The notes below the pieces were generated by a model that worked only from the letters and a program-made list of their open reading frames with translations, had not been told where the DNA came from and searched no databases. A stretch of 64,000 bases of DNA, taken from positions 36,969,755 to 37,033,754 of the forward strand of contig NC_082701.1 in the NCBI RefSeq assembly GCF_949987515.2, given 5' to 3'. Positions 1-11,589 of this stretch are shown in pieces. Numbering within the stretch: the first letter of the stretch is position 1; each line of letters begins with the position of its first letter. Source of the stretch: Delphinus delphis. Its lineage: Eukaryota > Chordata > Mammalia > Artiodactyla > Delphinidae. Position numbers and translations under genes: made by a program.

Positions 1-1005
1 AGTTATTGTCATCACTGCACCAGATTTGGCAGCTATAGAGTAAGGGGAAATATCTGTGGTTTTCATTTCTAGGACACGAACATGGATATTTCTCTCTGTA
101 GAGGGTGGCAGTGTTTTCTGTGCCTGTTGAGGATACACTTTGGTATTTCTGCATCTGGACTATTCCCCTAAAGAACGTGAATTGTACTGTGGAAATCCTG
201 CTAGACTTATTTCCAAGTTCTGCAGGGCTCAGAGCACATCAAGAAAAACTTTTAAAGTCATGAGCCTCAAAGGACTGGCCGGAGTAAATGCTGTCTCTGT
301 TTCTCCTAGGTAGTTGTCCTTTCAGTCATTTCATATGATATGCATAATTTAACAAGCAAGCTGACATATCCCTGCCATTCATTCCTCAGACTGCCCTAAG
401 TTCTCTGTGGTGAGAGAGATAATGATAATAATGGATGGAAATTTTAGGTTATTCTTCTTCACATCCAGTGTTAAGACTGAAGGGAATTCAAAGGTGACCC
501 TCAGTTCTCAAATCACACCAGGAATAGGACAATCAAATCAAAGGCTTGCAATTCCAATGTTATTTAGCCCAGCTTCCCCACTCAAGAGCATTGCTGGGTG
601 CTTACCCCAGCCTCCTAGGCCCCCTTTCCGAATGTTCTGGGGTGACATGAGATGCCTGGGAGTGTAATGTGTGTGCAGGTGGGGTCACTTCTTGTCACCC
701 ACCAGTCCTCTACACTGCTCTCACAAATGCTGCTGAACCGTGGCACTATTACTCTTATCCTGGCAGTGGTATTTCTCCAAAGCAAATAGAAGAATTTTTC
801 CCAAGCTTGAATGGTCTGACCTTGAAGGGACTTCAGCCTTTTTTGAGTTTCTCAGAAGATAGCATCATTTTTACAATTTCATAGGAGCCTCTGACAAAAA
901 ATTTAAAACAAGAGCCTGGGGACTTGCCTGCAAGCTACTTGAATGACGATGACTGGTGGGAATCAGAAGCACCGTTCTCAGTCAACAACAAAAGGATGCC
1001 TCACC
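1..1005. other. Anonymous sequence, no gene or repeat recognised
   Basis: Both strands are broken by frequent stops. The short open frames (for example 407-667 and 669-884) have no recognisable domain, no clear splice context and ordinary base composition. I recognise no repeat family here. The stretch ends at the left target site duplication of the L1 that follows. Confidence 0.6.
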
Positions 1006-1434
1006 CAAGACATTTATTTTTTATGTTTTTTTGTTTTTTGCTTCTCATTGCACTTTTGTTTTTTTTTTAAACACCTTTATTGGAGTATAATTGCTTTACA
1101 GTGGTGTGTTAGCTTCTGCTTTATAACAAAGTGAATCAGCTATACATATACATATATCCCCATATCTACTCCCTCTTGGGTCTCCCTCCCACCCTCCCTA
1201 TCCCACACCTTTGTGACCCCTCTGGTGGTCACAAAGCTGATCTCCCTGTGCTATGCAGCTGCTTCCCACTAGCTATCTATTTTACATTTCATAGTGTATA
1301 TATGTCCATGCCACTCTCTCACTTCATCCCAGCTTACCCTTTCCCCTCCCTATGTCCTCAAGTCCATTCTCTACATCTGCATCTTTATTCTTGTCCTGCC
1401 CTTAGGTTCTTCAGAACCTTTTTTTTTTAGATTC

Positions 1435-1453
1435 ATATATGTATATATATATA

Positions 1454-1500
<47 letters not shown>
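1435..1500. repeat. TA/TG microsatellite inside L1 3' UTR
   Basis: Alternating TATATA and TGTGTG tracts expand a short TA-rich stretch normally found near the end of L1 ORF2 and the start of its 3' UTR. It arose within the L1 and is likely length-polymorphic. Confidence 0.9.
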
Positions 1501-1501
<1 letters not shown>

Positions 1502-1516
1502 AGCATACAATATTTA

Positions 1517-1916
1517 ATGCAGCTCAATATCAAAAAAAAAAAACCCAATCCAAAAATGGACAGAAGACCTAAATAGATATTTCTCCAAAGAAGATATACA
1601 GATTGCCAACAAACACATGAAAGGATGCTCAACATCACTAATCATTAGAGAAACTCAAATCAAAACTACAATGACGTATCACCTCACACCAGTCAGAATG
1701 GCCAACATCAAAAAATCTACAAACAATAAATGCTGGAGAGGGTGTGGAGAACCCTCTTGCACTGTTGGTGGGAATGTAAATTGATACAGTCACTATGGAG
1801 AACAGTATAGAGGTTCCTTAAAAAACTAGAAATAGAACTACCATATGACTCAGCAGTCCCACTACTGGGCATATACCCTGAGAAAACCATAATTCAAAAA
1901 GAGTCATGTACCACAA
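1517..1916 (+). pseudogene. L1 ORF2 C-terminal fragment (inverted segment)
   Basis: This codes on the plus strand for a broken stretch of the L1 ORF2p C-terminal region. It runs from the segment before the Cys-rich motif to the conserved region around the sequence for [10 protein letters not shown]. Frame is lost in several places and no reading frame crosses it. The missing start, missing end and orientation opposite to the 3' UTR of the same insertion all fit the inverted half of a twin-primed L1. It cannot encode a working protein. Confidence 0.85.
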
Positions 1917-2156
1917 GACATTTGTTTTTAGAGTCTATTCTACCTCAGAGTGATTCATCCAGCCTCCAATCTCCCAACTACCAAAACTGGTATATTTTCT
2001 CTCCCTGCTTTTCTTGAGATTCTTACTGTTAGTTCCAAAGTTCCCTTTGCTGATTTACTGAGAATGCCCTGAAAACTTTATGTAAATGTATTCTTAGAAG
2101 TTAGGATCAATAGCCCTGTGATTCTAGAGGAATATGCAAATTAAGCTAATCTTGTA

Positions 2157-2300
2157 ATGTTGGCCCTTGGTATTCTTGGGCTTCACATCTGTGGATGGTT
2201 ATATTCATTGCACTGTGCCATTTTATATAAGGGACTTGAGCAGATTTTGTTATCCACAGGGACTCTTGGAAAAAATACCAAGGGACAACTGTGTTTAACT
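2157..2300. mobile_element. Tigger-type non-autonomous DNA transposon remnant (MER2/MER8-like)
   Basis: The ends are recognisable inverted repeats: TTGGCCCTTGGTATTC near 2160 and ATACCAAGGGACAACTGT near 2277-2294. Between them lies the familiar block coding for nothing but reading CCATTTTATATAAGGGACTT (about 2218-2237). The usual element is longer, so the middle is deleted. I assign it to TcMar-Tigger miniature elements from memory of their consensus; the exact subfamily is not certain. Confidence 0.65.
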
Positions 2301-2975
2301 CCATGTGCACAAGAAATCCCCCACCACCATCTTACTGATTGGGAGGAAGCCTTTATAAATGGATGGATGCCCTCCACTCTGCCCCTAAGCTTCAGACATA
2401 TCCCTTGCTATAAAGAGTGTGCAGAGTCACAGGACTGAGCTTTTCCTCCAGTAACTGAGGGATATTCATCCCTAGAACAGATGAGATAGTGAATTTTTAA
2501 AAAATGTTGTTAATGTGAATGCAGCATTATTAGAGTGCACTTTGAGTTTTAGATGGTTATTTTTCCTTTTGTTACCAAGGCTTTTCAAAAGATAAAATAT
2601 ACATATACTCTGTGGAGTATATGAAAGTTCAGTAAAATATGATAATGTTGCTTCACATGCTGTTCTCTTGGGTGTGATATCAGTAAGATGTTTTCCTCTG
2701 ACAGTCTCTTATAATGGATGAAAATATTCCTTTTCATTGCATGCACTGTGCTGGTTTTGAGTCATATTATTGGAGTCATGTAATCTGCCTTTGAAATAGT
2801 GGTATTTGAAAAGCAAATTTAAAGCTTAGGACGTTTTTGCTTTATGTTCCTTGATGCCAATGTTAATAAACCTTTTTCTAGCTGCAAAGAAGAGAAATGA
2901 CAGGCAAGTTTTTTTTGTTTTGTTTTTTAGTGGTTATACCATATGGGACACAGTAAATAAACTATGAAGGTAGCA
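2301..2975. other. Anonymous sequence, nothing recognised
   Basis: AT-rich, stop-rich on both strands, with no recognised repeat, no plausible exon and no RNA gene. Confidence 0.5.
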
Positions 2976-3100
2976 GGATACATAGATAAAAAAGAACGTA
3001 CTTGGACTCTGACAGTTCTTAAGCGTGTTACTTTAACTCCTTGAGCCTGTTTCCTGATCTATAAAGTGGAGTTAATATTAAAGAATTGTGGTGAAGATTC
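2976..3100 (+). mobile_element. MIR SINE, left part (split by an L1)
   Basis: The stretch at about 3020-3080 reads like the MIR core: a decayed version of the block that normally reads TTAACTCCTTGAGCCTGTTT followed by the ATCTATAAAGTGG motif and AT-rich 3' part. The full-length L1 at 3101-11837 inserted in its 3' region, and its target site duplication is made of MIR sequence. A few tens of bases after 11838 continue the MIR. Confidence 0.75.
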
Positions 3101-4390
3101 AAGATCAAGGTGGTTAAGTAGGAAGACGCTGGACTCACTTCCCCTCATGAACACATGAAAACTACAACTACATATAGAATGACTCTCAGTGAAATTGATA
3201 TGAGAACTAACTGAACAAGTCTTCTACAACAAAGACTGTAGAGAAAGATCAACTTGGAGTCTGGTAGGAAGGGATTAGAAGCAATCTGGCTGGGAACCAC
3301 ACCCCTAGTAGGTGGCACAGAAGAGGAGGGGAATATCAGAGGTTTAGGGACCCTCTCTGGGGAGAGAGGAGTTTAAGCTACATATTAAGCACCCCAACCC
3401 TGGGATCCAACACTGGGAAGATAAGCCCCTTTAGCTGGTTTGAAAACCAATGGGGCTTACCAGAGGGCTGTAAAGAACTGAGACTCCACTCTTAAAGAGT
3501 GAGGTCATACTTGTTTACTGTCAGTCACAAAGCAGAGACAGCAGATTGTAAACAGCCTGGGGCTCTGGTTAGCTTGGCAGGAATGTCCCAGCAGGGCTCT
3601 CAGTCTGCTCCAGGTTCCTGCTCTAGCCCCTCTTGCTCAAGTGTTGCTCCCTACTAAGGTGGAGGCTGTCGTTGTCAACGAGAGTGTCCACACTTGATAG
3701 AACAGAGACTGCTTGGACCCTGGCCCTGCCTCTGGCCAGAGTGGAGGCAGCCATTGTCAATGCATGCTTTGGCACACACACTCAGAAGAGACTGAGACTA
3801 GCTCCATGGCAGAGACCACCACCACCAGGGAGCCATGTCCCTGTGCACTCTAGGAGGGAGCAAGGCTAACTCCAGGGTGGAGACCACATCTCTGGACATC
3901 CAGGAGGGGGCAGAGCCATCTCAGTGTTGTGGCACCAATCCCTCTGGCTCCCACGCAGCCTCTAACCAAGGCTCACACAACTGAGGGGGGCTGGAGTGAA
4001 ACCAACACAAAAGTATACCCCCAAGCCCTCAGGCCCTGACCACATCCCAAATCAAGGCAGAGACTGCCATCATACCCAGGAGACACCCAACTCCCTCCCT
4101 TCTCCAACCCCTCAGGTTCTGCCCCCTCACCACCTATGAGGTGGTGACAGCCATTGAGCATAGGAGAAACCCTGTCTTGCAGCTGATTCTGATTCTAACC
4201 CCTCCAACTCCAGCCCTTCTTCCCACCCAAGAGGTTCTGCCAGAACACTCTGGGGGGAAGATGCTCTTCAAATCCAGCTCTTCCACCAAAGCCACTGAGC
4301 ACACACAGACTGCATAGGGACATTCCCACACAAGGACATGTCCTCAAGACCAGAATAAGTATCTATTTCAACTAATTTCATAGAGAGGAA
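3101..4390 (+). promoter_or_regulatory. L1 5' UTR (decayed internal promoter region)
   Basis: The first bases (AAGATCAAGGTGGTTAAGTA at 3101-3120) match the start typical of mammalian L1 5' UTRs, which carry an internal RNA polymerase II promoter. The region is GC-richer than its surroundings between about 3560 and 4270 and holds no long open frame that continues into ORF1. Promoter activity is expected only from family knowledge and has probably been lost. Confidence 0.75.
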
Positions 4391-5280
4391 AAGTGAAATA
4401 TAATGAGAAAACAGAGGACTATGTTTCAAACAAAAGAACAAGAAAAAAACACTTATTAAATGAAGGTAAGTAATTTGCCTGATAGAGTTCAAAGCAATAG
4501 TAATAAGAATGCTAATTGAACTGAGGGAAGAATAGTTGAAAACAGTCAGAATTTTAACAAACAAATAAAAAATAGTAAAAAAAGAACGAGTCATAACTGA
4601 ATAAAACAATAACTGAAATGAAAAATACACTAGATGGACTTAACAGCAGATTAGGTGATACAGAACTTATAAGTGACCTGGAAGATAGAATGATGGAAAT
4701 CAGCCAATCAGAACAGCAAACAGAAAATAAAAAATAAAAATTTAGAATAATTTAAGGGACCACTGGGATAACATCAAGCATAATAACATTTGCATTATAG
4801 GGGTTCCAGAAGGAGAAAAGAGAAAATGCATTTGATGAAATTATGGCTGAAAACTTCACAAACCCAAAGAAGGAAAAAAATATCCAGGTACAGGAAGCAC
4901 AAAGAGTACAAAACAAGGTGAACCCAAAGAGACCCACACCAAGACATTTTATAATTAAAATGGCAAAATTTAAGAAGAGAATTCTAAAGGCAACAATACA
5001 TACAAGTGTGACAAGAGTCACATACAAGTGAACCCCCATAAGGCTATCAGCTAATACTCCAGCAGAAACTTTACAGACCAGAAGGGGGTGGTATGATGTA
5101 TATAAAGTGCTGAAAGGGAAAGCTGTACTACTTAGGATACTCTAACCAGTGAGGTTATCATTCAGAATTGAAGGAGAGATAAACAGTTTCTTAGAAAAGC
5201 AAGAACTCAGAGCATTTATCAGTATTTAACCACAATGTTAAAGGGTCTTCTTTAAGTTAAAAAAAAAAGGCTACAAAAAG
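4390..5280 (+). pseudogene. L1 ORF1 remnant
   Basis: Pieces of the L1 ORF1 RNA-binding chaperone are spread over several frames. A coiled-coil-like stretch around 4630-4740 encodes a decayed E-L-I-S-D-L-E-D-R-M. The RRM region follows at about 4760-4990, with G-V-P-E-G-E and then T-P-R-H-F-I-I-K-M-A-K. C-terminal domain residues are visible to about 5210. ORF1p forms trimers that bind L1 RNA. Numerous frameshifts and stops make this copy non-coding. Confidence 0.85.
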
Positions 5281-6938
5281 AAATAAGAAATTATAGGAGG
5301 GGAAAAATCCCACTGGTAAAGACAAATATATAGTAAAGGCTGTGGATCAACCACTTAAATAAACTAGTATAAAAGTTAAAAGACAAAAATTGTAAAAGCA
5401 ACTGTAACAACAATAAACAGTTAAGGGATAGATATGAAGATGTAAAATATGACATCAAAAACACAAGATGTGAAGGGGCAGTAAAAAAAAATGTAAAGCT
5501 TTTAGAATGTGTTTGAACTTAAATGACTATTAGTTTAAAATAAGTAGATATAATTTTATGTCAACATATATGAACTTCATAGTAACTGCAAATCAAAGAC
5601 CTATAACAGATATACAAAAACTAGTGAGAAAGGAGCACAAACATAACACTAAATAAAATCCTCAAACCACAATGGAAGACACTAAAAGAAGAAAAGAAAA
5701 GAACTACAAAAACAATCAGAAAACAAATAACAAAATTGCAATAAGTACATACCTTTCAATTATGACTTTAAATGTCAATGGACTAAATGCCACAATTAAA
5801 AGATATAGGGTCTCTGATTGGATAAAAAAGACTCAACTATATGCTGCCTACAAGAGACTTACTTCAGAGCTAAAGACACACAAAGACTGAAGGTAAGGGA
5901 ATAGAAAAAGATAATCCATGCAAAGGGAAATGAAAAAAAAAGCTGGGGTAGCAACTTATATCAGACAAAGTAGACTTTAAAACAAAGTTTATAATAAAAG
6001 ACAAAGAAGGGCATTATAGAATAATAATGAGATCAATAGAAAAGTGGACATAAGGTTCTTAAACATATATGTATCTAATATAGGAGTACCTAAATATAAA
6101 AGCAAATATTAACAGACATAGAAGGAGAAATTGACAATAATACAATAATACTAGGGGGCTTTAACACCACACTTACATCAATGGACAGATAATCTAGACA
6201 GGACATCAATAAGGAAAGAGTAGCCTTAAATGACACATTAGACCAGTTGGATTGAACAGGACATTCCATCCGAAAACCACAGAATACACGTTCTTTTCAA
6301 GTGTACATAGAACGTTCTCCAGAATAGATCACATGTTAGGCCACAAAATGAGTCTCAACAAATTTAAGAGGATAGAAATTTTTCTCAACCACAACGGTAA
6401 ACTAGAAATCAATTACAGACAGAAAAAATGGGAAAAACACACACATGTGGAGACTAAACAACATGCTACTATAAACCAATGGATCAATGAAGAAATCAAA
6501 GAGGAAATCAGAAAATACTGTGAGACCAATGAAAATAAAAACATAACTTTTCAAAATCTATGGGACATAGCAAAAGTCATTCTCAGAGGGAAGATTATAA
6601 TGATACAGGCCTACCTCAAGATGAGAAAAATCTCCAATAAACAACTTAACCTACTATCTAAAACAATTAGGACAATAAGAATAAGCAAAGCCCAAAGTCA
6701 GCAGAAGGAAGGAAATAATGAAGATCGAAGAGGAAATATATAAAATAGAGACCAAAAAAATTTAAAATAGTAAAGGTCAATGAAACCAAGAGCTGGTTTT
6801 TTTGAAAGGTAAACAAAATTGGTAAACCTTTAGCCAGGCTCATCAAGAAGAGGACTCAAATAAACAAAATAATAAATGAAAGAAGAGAAATAACAACTGA
6901 TTCCACAGAGATACAAAAATATGTTAGAGAAATATTAT

Positions 6939-7200
6939 ATCACTTTTATGTGAAATCTAAAAAATACAAAAAAACTAGTGAATATAACAGAAAAGAAGCA
7001 GATTCACAGCCACAGAAAACAAACTACTGGTTACCAATGGGGAGAGAGAAGGGAGGAGGGGGACTATTGTGGTAGGGGGTTAAGAGGTACAAGCTATTAT
7101 AAAATAAGCTATTAGGATATATTGTATAACATGGGGAATATAGCCAATATTTTATAATAACTATAAATGGAGAATAACCTTTAAAATTTTTGTAAGAGAA
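6939..7200 (+). mobile_element. Short L1 3'-end fragment nested in L1 ORF2
   Basis: ORF2 similarity stops after AGAGAAATATTAT (6927-6939) and resumes at AGAGAATAATGTGAAC (7196-7211). The intervening DNA is the end of ORF2 and 3' UTR of an older L1, with landmarks ATGTGAAATCTAAAAAATAC and GGGGAATATAGCCAATATTT. The flanks look like an imperfect duplication of about 10 bp. No poly(A) remains on the right side, which is odd for a retroposition event; loss of the tail or a rearrangement would explain it. Confidence 0.7.
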
Positions 7201-8592
7201 TAATGTGAACAGTTATATGCCAGAAAATTGGACAACCTAGAAGAAATGGACAGATTTCTAGAATGATATGACCTGCCAAGACTGAATCAAGAAGAAACCA
7301 ACATTAAAAACAAGTTAAAAAAAAATACAGAAGAAATGAACAATTTGAACAGACCAATTACTAGTAATGAAACTGAATTTGTAATTTAAAAAATTTCCAG
7401 AAAACAAAAGTCCAAGACCAGAGAGCTTTGCAGGGGAATTCTACCAAAAATATAAAGAAGAGTTAATACTGACCATTCTCAAACTATACCAAAAAGCTGA
7501 AGAGGAGGTAACACTGCCAAATTCATTCTATGAGACCACCATTATTCTAATACCAAACCGGACAAAGACACTACCACAAAAAGGAAATTACCGGCCAGTC
7601 CCCATGATGAATATGATGCAAAAATCCTCAACAAAATATTAACAAACTGAATTCAACAATACATAAGAAGGATAATACACCATGATCAAGAGGGCTCTAT
7701 CCCAGGGATACATGGATGTTTTAATATCTGCAAATCAATCTTTGCTATACAACACATTAACAAAACAAATAATAAAAATCACATGATCATCTCAATAGAT
7801 ACCAAAAAAGCATTTGACAAAATTCAACATCCATTCATGATAAAAACTCTCAACAAAGTAGTTATAGAGGGAAAATATCTGAACATAATAAAGGGCATTT
7901 ATGAAAAACACACAACTAACATCACACTCAATGGTAAAAAAACTGAAAGCTTTTCCTCTAAAATCAGAAAGAAGACCAGGATGCTCACTCTTGCCATTTC
8001 TATTTAATATAGTATTGTAAGTTCTAGCCACAGCAATCAGGTAAGAAAAAGCATCCAAATTAGAAGGAAAGAAGTAAAACTGTCACTATTTGCTGATGAT
8101 GTGATACTATGTATAGAAAACCCTAATGTCTCAACCAAAAAACTATTAGAACTAAAAATGAATTCAGTAAAATTACAGGATGCAAGATTAGAACACAGAA
8201 ATCTGTTTCTTTTCTATACACTAATAATAAACTAACAGAAAGAGAAAACAAGCAAAATATAATATTTACAATTACATCAAAAATAATAAAATATCTAGGA
8301 ATAAACTTAACCAAGGAAGTGAAAGACCTACACTCTGAAAACTATAAAACATTAACGAAGGAAATAGAAGATGATACAAAGAAATGGAAGGATATCTTAT
8401 GTTCATAGATTAGAAGAATTAATACTGTTAAAATGCCCATACTACCCAAAGCAATCAGCAGATTTCATGCAATCCCTATCAAAATACCCATGGAATTTTC
8501 CACTGAATTAAAACAAACAATCCGAAAATTTGTACAGAACCACAAAAGACCCTACACTGCCAAAATAATCTTGAGAAAAAAAGAACATAGTG

Positions 8593-10336
8593 CTCAAAGC
8601 AATCTACAGATTCAATGCAATCCCTATCAAACTACCACTGGTGTTTTTCACAGAACTAGAACAAAAAATTTCACAATTTGTATGGAAACACAAAAGACCC
8701 TCAATAGCCAAAGCAATCTTGAGAAAGAAAAACAGAGCTGGAGAAATCAGGCTCTTGGACTTCAGACAATAATACAAAGCTAGAGTAATCAAGACTGTAT
8801 GGTACTGGCATGAAAACAGGAATATAGATCAATGGAACAGGATAGAAATCCTAGAGATAAACCCACACACATATGATCACCTTATTTTTGATAAAGGAGG
8901 CAAAAATATATGATGGAGAAAAGAGAGCATCTTCAATAAGTGGTGCTGGGAAAACTGGACAGCTACATGTAAAAGAATGTAATTAGAACACTCCCTAAAA
9001 CCATACACAAAAATAAACTCAAAATGGATTAAAGACCTAAATGTAAGGCCAGACTCTATCAAACTCTTAGAGGAAAACATAGGCAGAACACTCTATGACA
9101 TAAATCACAGCAAGATCCTTTTTGACCCACCTCCTAGAGAAATGGAAATAAATACAAAAATAAAGAAATGGGACCTAATGAAACTTAAAAGCTTTTGCAC
9201 AGCAAAGGAAACCATAAACAAGATGAAAAGACAACCCTCAGAATGGGAGAAAATATTTGCAAATGAAGCAACTGACAAAGGATTAATCTCCAAAATTTAC
9301 AAGCAGCTCATGCAGCTCAATATCAAAAAAACAAACAACCCAATCCAAAAATGGGCAGAAGACCTAAATAGACATTTCTCCAAAGAAGATATACAGATTG
9401 CCAACAAACACATGAAAGAATGCTCACCATTATTAATCATTAGAGAAATGCAAATCAAAACTACAATGAGATATCATCTCACACTGGTCAGAATGGCCAT
9501 CATCAAAAAATCTACAAACAGTAAATGCTGGAGAGGGTGTGGAGAAAAGGGAACCTTCTTGCACTGTTGGTGGGAATGTAAATTGATACAGCCACTATGG
9601 AGAACAATATGGAGGTTCCTTAAAAAACTAAAAATAGAACTAGCATACGACCCAGCAATCCCACTACTGGGCATCTACCCTGAGAAAACCATAATTCAAA
9701 AAGAGTCATGTACCACAATATTCATTGCAGCTCTATGTACAATAGCGAGGACATGGAAGCAACCTAAGTGTCCATCAACAGATGAATGGATAAAGAAGAT
9801 GTGGCACATATATACAATGGAATATTGCTCAGCCATGAAAAGAAACGAAACTGAGTTGTTTGTAGTGAGGTGGATGGACCTAGAGTCTGTCATACAGAGT
9901 GAAATAAGTCAGAAAGAGAAAAAGCAATACCATATGCTAACACATATATTTGAAATCTAAAAACAAAAAGAAAAAGATCATGAAGAACCTAGGGGCAAGA
10001 CATGAGTAAAGATGCAGACCTACTAGAGAATAGACTTGAGGACATGGGGAAGGGGAAGGGAAAGCTGGGACAAAGTGAGAGAGTGGCATGGACATATATA
10101 CACTGCCAAATGTAAAATAGTGGGAAGCAGCCACATAGCACAGGGAGACCAGATTGGTGCTTTGTGACCACCTAGAGGGGTGGAATATGGAGGGGGGTAG
10201 GTGGTGGTGGGAAGACGCAAGAGGGAAGAGATATGGGGACATATGTATATGTATAACTGATTCACTTTTATAAAGCAGAAACTAATACACCACTGTAAAG
10301 CAATTATACTCCAATGAAGATGTTAAAAAAAAAAAA
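8593..10336 (+). mobile_element. Younger 5'-truncated L1 nested in the old L1
   Basis: The old L1 breaks at AAGAACATAGTG (8581-8592) and resumes at AAGACCATAGTG (10337-10348), a 12-bp duplication with one mismatch that extends into flanking A runs. Between them is about 1.74 kb of a much less decayed L1: the last third of ORF2, a complete 3' UTR of the cetartiodactyl type ending near GCAATTATACTCCAATGAAG, and a poly(A) tail at about 10325-10336. Same orientation as its host. The insertion restarts ORF2 at nearly the point where the host copy was cut, so the two copies look like a partial tandem duplication until the TSD is noticed. Confidence 0.95.
8598..9960 (+). pseudogene. L1 ORF2 C-terminal remnant with a 272-codon open end
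   Basis: The in-frame stops at about 8770, 8911 and 8980 break the upstream part. From the methionine at 9142 the frame is open for 272 codons to the natural ORF2 stop at 9958-9960. The segment lies downstream of the reverse transcriptase. It includes the conserved Cys-rich motif (C129, C133, H141, C142, C146 counted from 9142), which in L1 ORF2p supports RNA binding and retrotransposition. It lacks the endonuclease and polymerase, has no promoter of its own, and the methionine is internal to the family protein. It is not expected to be a gene. Confidence 0.9.
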
Positions 10337-11241
10337 AGACCATAGTGGAGATATCATGCTACCTGTCTTCAGACCATACTAGAAAACTATAATAATTAAA
10401 ACAGTATGTTATTGGTACAAAAACAGACACATAGATCAGTGGAACAGACACATAGAGAGCACAGAAATAAACCCACACACATATGGTCAATTGATCTACA
10501 ACAAAGGAGGCAAAAATATACAATAGGGAAGACAGTCTTTTCAATAAGTGGTGTTGGGAAAACAGGACAGCTACATGTAAAAGGGTGAAATTAGAACATT
10601 TTCTCACATCATATAAAAAAAATTATCTCAAAATGGATTAAAGACCTAAATGTATGACCAGAAAACATAAAACTCCTAGAAGAAAACATAGGCAGTACAC
10701 TCTTTAACATAGGTCTTAGCAATATTTTTTTTAGATCTGTCTCCTCAGGCAAGGGAAGCAAAAGCAAAGATAAACAATTGGGATGTAATTAAAGCTTTGC
10801 AGAGTAAAGGAAACCATCAACAAAATGAAAGACAACCTACTGAATAGGAGATGATATTTGCAAGTGATATGTCTGATAAGGGATATATCTTTATCCAAAT
10901 AAAGAGTTCATGTAACTCAATATCAAAAAAAACCAAACAACCCAATTAAAAAGTGGGCAGAAGACCTGAATAGAATTTTTTTTCAAAGAAGACATACAGA
11001 TGGCTAACAGGCACATGAAAATATGCTCAACATCACTAATCATCATGGAAATGCAAATCAGAACCACAATGAGATATCACCTCACACCTGTCAGAATGGC
11101 TACTGACAAAAAGAATACAAATAATAAATGTTGATTAGGATGTGGAGAAAAAGGAACTCTAATCCATTGTTGTAGGAATATGTGTTGGTACAGTCACTGT
11201 GGAAAACAGTATGGGATTCCTCAAAAAATTAAAACTAGAAC

Positions 11242-11287
11242 TACCATGTGATTTTTTTTTTTTTTTTTTTTTTTTACCATGTGATTT
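11242..11287 (-). mobile_element. Poly(A)-tail-only insertion with TSD
   Basis: TACCATGTGATTT occurs at 11242-11254 and again at 11275-11287, with nothing but T between. L1 ORF2 continues normally on both sides. This is the structure expected when target-primed reverse transcription copies only the poly(A) tail of an RNA (here in minus orientation) and then stops. The source RNA cannot be known from the tail alone. Confidence 0.8.
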
Positions 11288-11589
11288 AACAATTCCACTC
11301 CTGGGTATAATGTCTGAAGAAAATGAAAACACTAATTCAAAAAGATATATATGCAGTCCAATGTTCACAGCAGCATTATTTACAATAGCCAAAATAGAAG
11401 CCTAAGTGTCCATTAACAGATGAATAGATAAAGAAGATATGGTGTGTATATATATACATCAGCCTTAAAAAGAATGAAATTTTGCCATTTGCAACAACAT
11501 GGATGAACTTGGAGTGTATTATGCTTAGTGAAGTAAGTCAGACAGAGAAAGACAAATACTATATGCTTTCACTTATATATGGAATCTGA

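Larger units (their letters stand above)
1006..1930 (-). mobile_element. L1 insertion with inverted 5' part (twin priming)
   Basis: A 5'-truncated L1 in minus orientation. Its 3' UTR lies at about 1060-1516 on the minus strand, preceded by T-rich tail sequence at 1024-1060. Its ORF2 C-terminal part (about 1517-1916) points the other way. Near-identical flanks CAAGACATTTATTTTTTA (1006-1023) and CAAGACATTTGTTTTTA (1914-1930) form a target site duplication with one mismatch and one indel. The two halves do not meet in L1 coordinates: by comparison with the copy at 8593-10336, about 210 bp of ORF2 is missing at the switch. Inversion plus a small internal deletion between one pair of TSDs is the known signature of twin priming. 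The CAA at 1914-1916 is shared by L1 and target. The tail is split by about 15 non-T bases (1040-1054), which may be a tiny 3' transduction or tail mutation. Confidence 0.9.
5720..11589 (+). pseudogene. L1 ORF2 remnant, split by nested elements
   Basis: ORF2p is the L1 endonuclease and reverse transcriptase. The endonuclease start (M-T-L-N-V-N-G-L-N) is at about 5763-5790. The endonuclease end (R-I-D-H-M-L-G-H-K) is at about 6322-6350. The reverse transcriptase active-site motif F-A-D-D is intact at 8089-8100. The C-terminal part resumes at 10337 after the nested L1 and ends at a natural stop near 11587. The frame is broken repeatedly. The longest surviving frame piece (6252-6743) covers the endonuclease end and the following linker. 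Confidence 0.9.

Noticed and set aside
407..884. Two adjacent open frames of 86 and 71 codons
   Set aside because: No domain, no conserved motif and no coding context; chance frames of this length are expected in 64 kb.
8433..8783. Apparent tandem duplication in L1 ORF2
   Set aside because: Explained by a second, younger L1 with its own TSD inserted at 8593.
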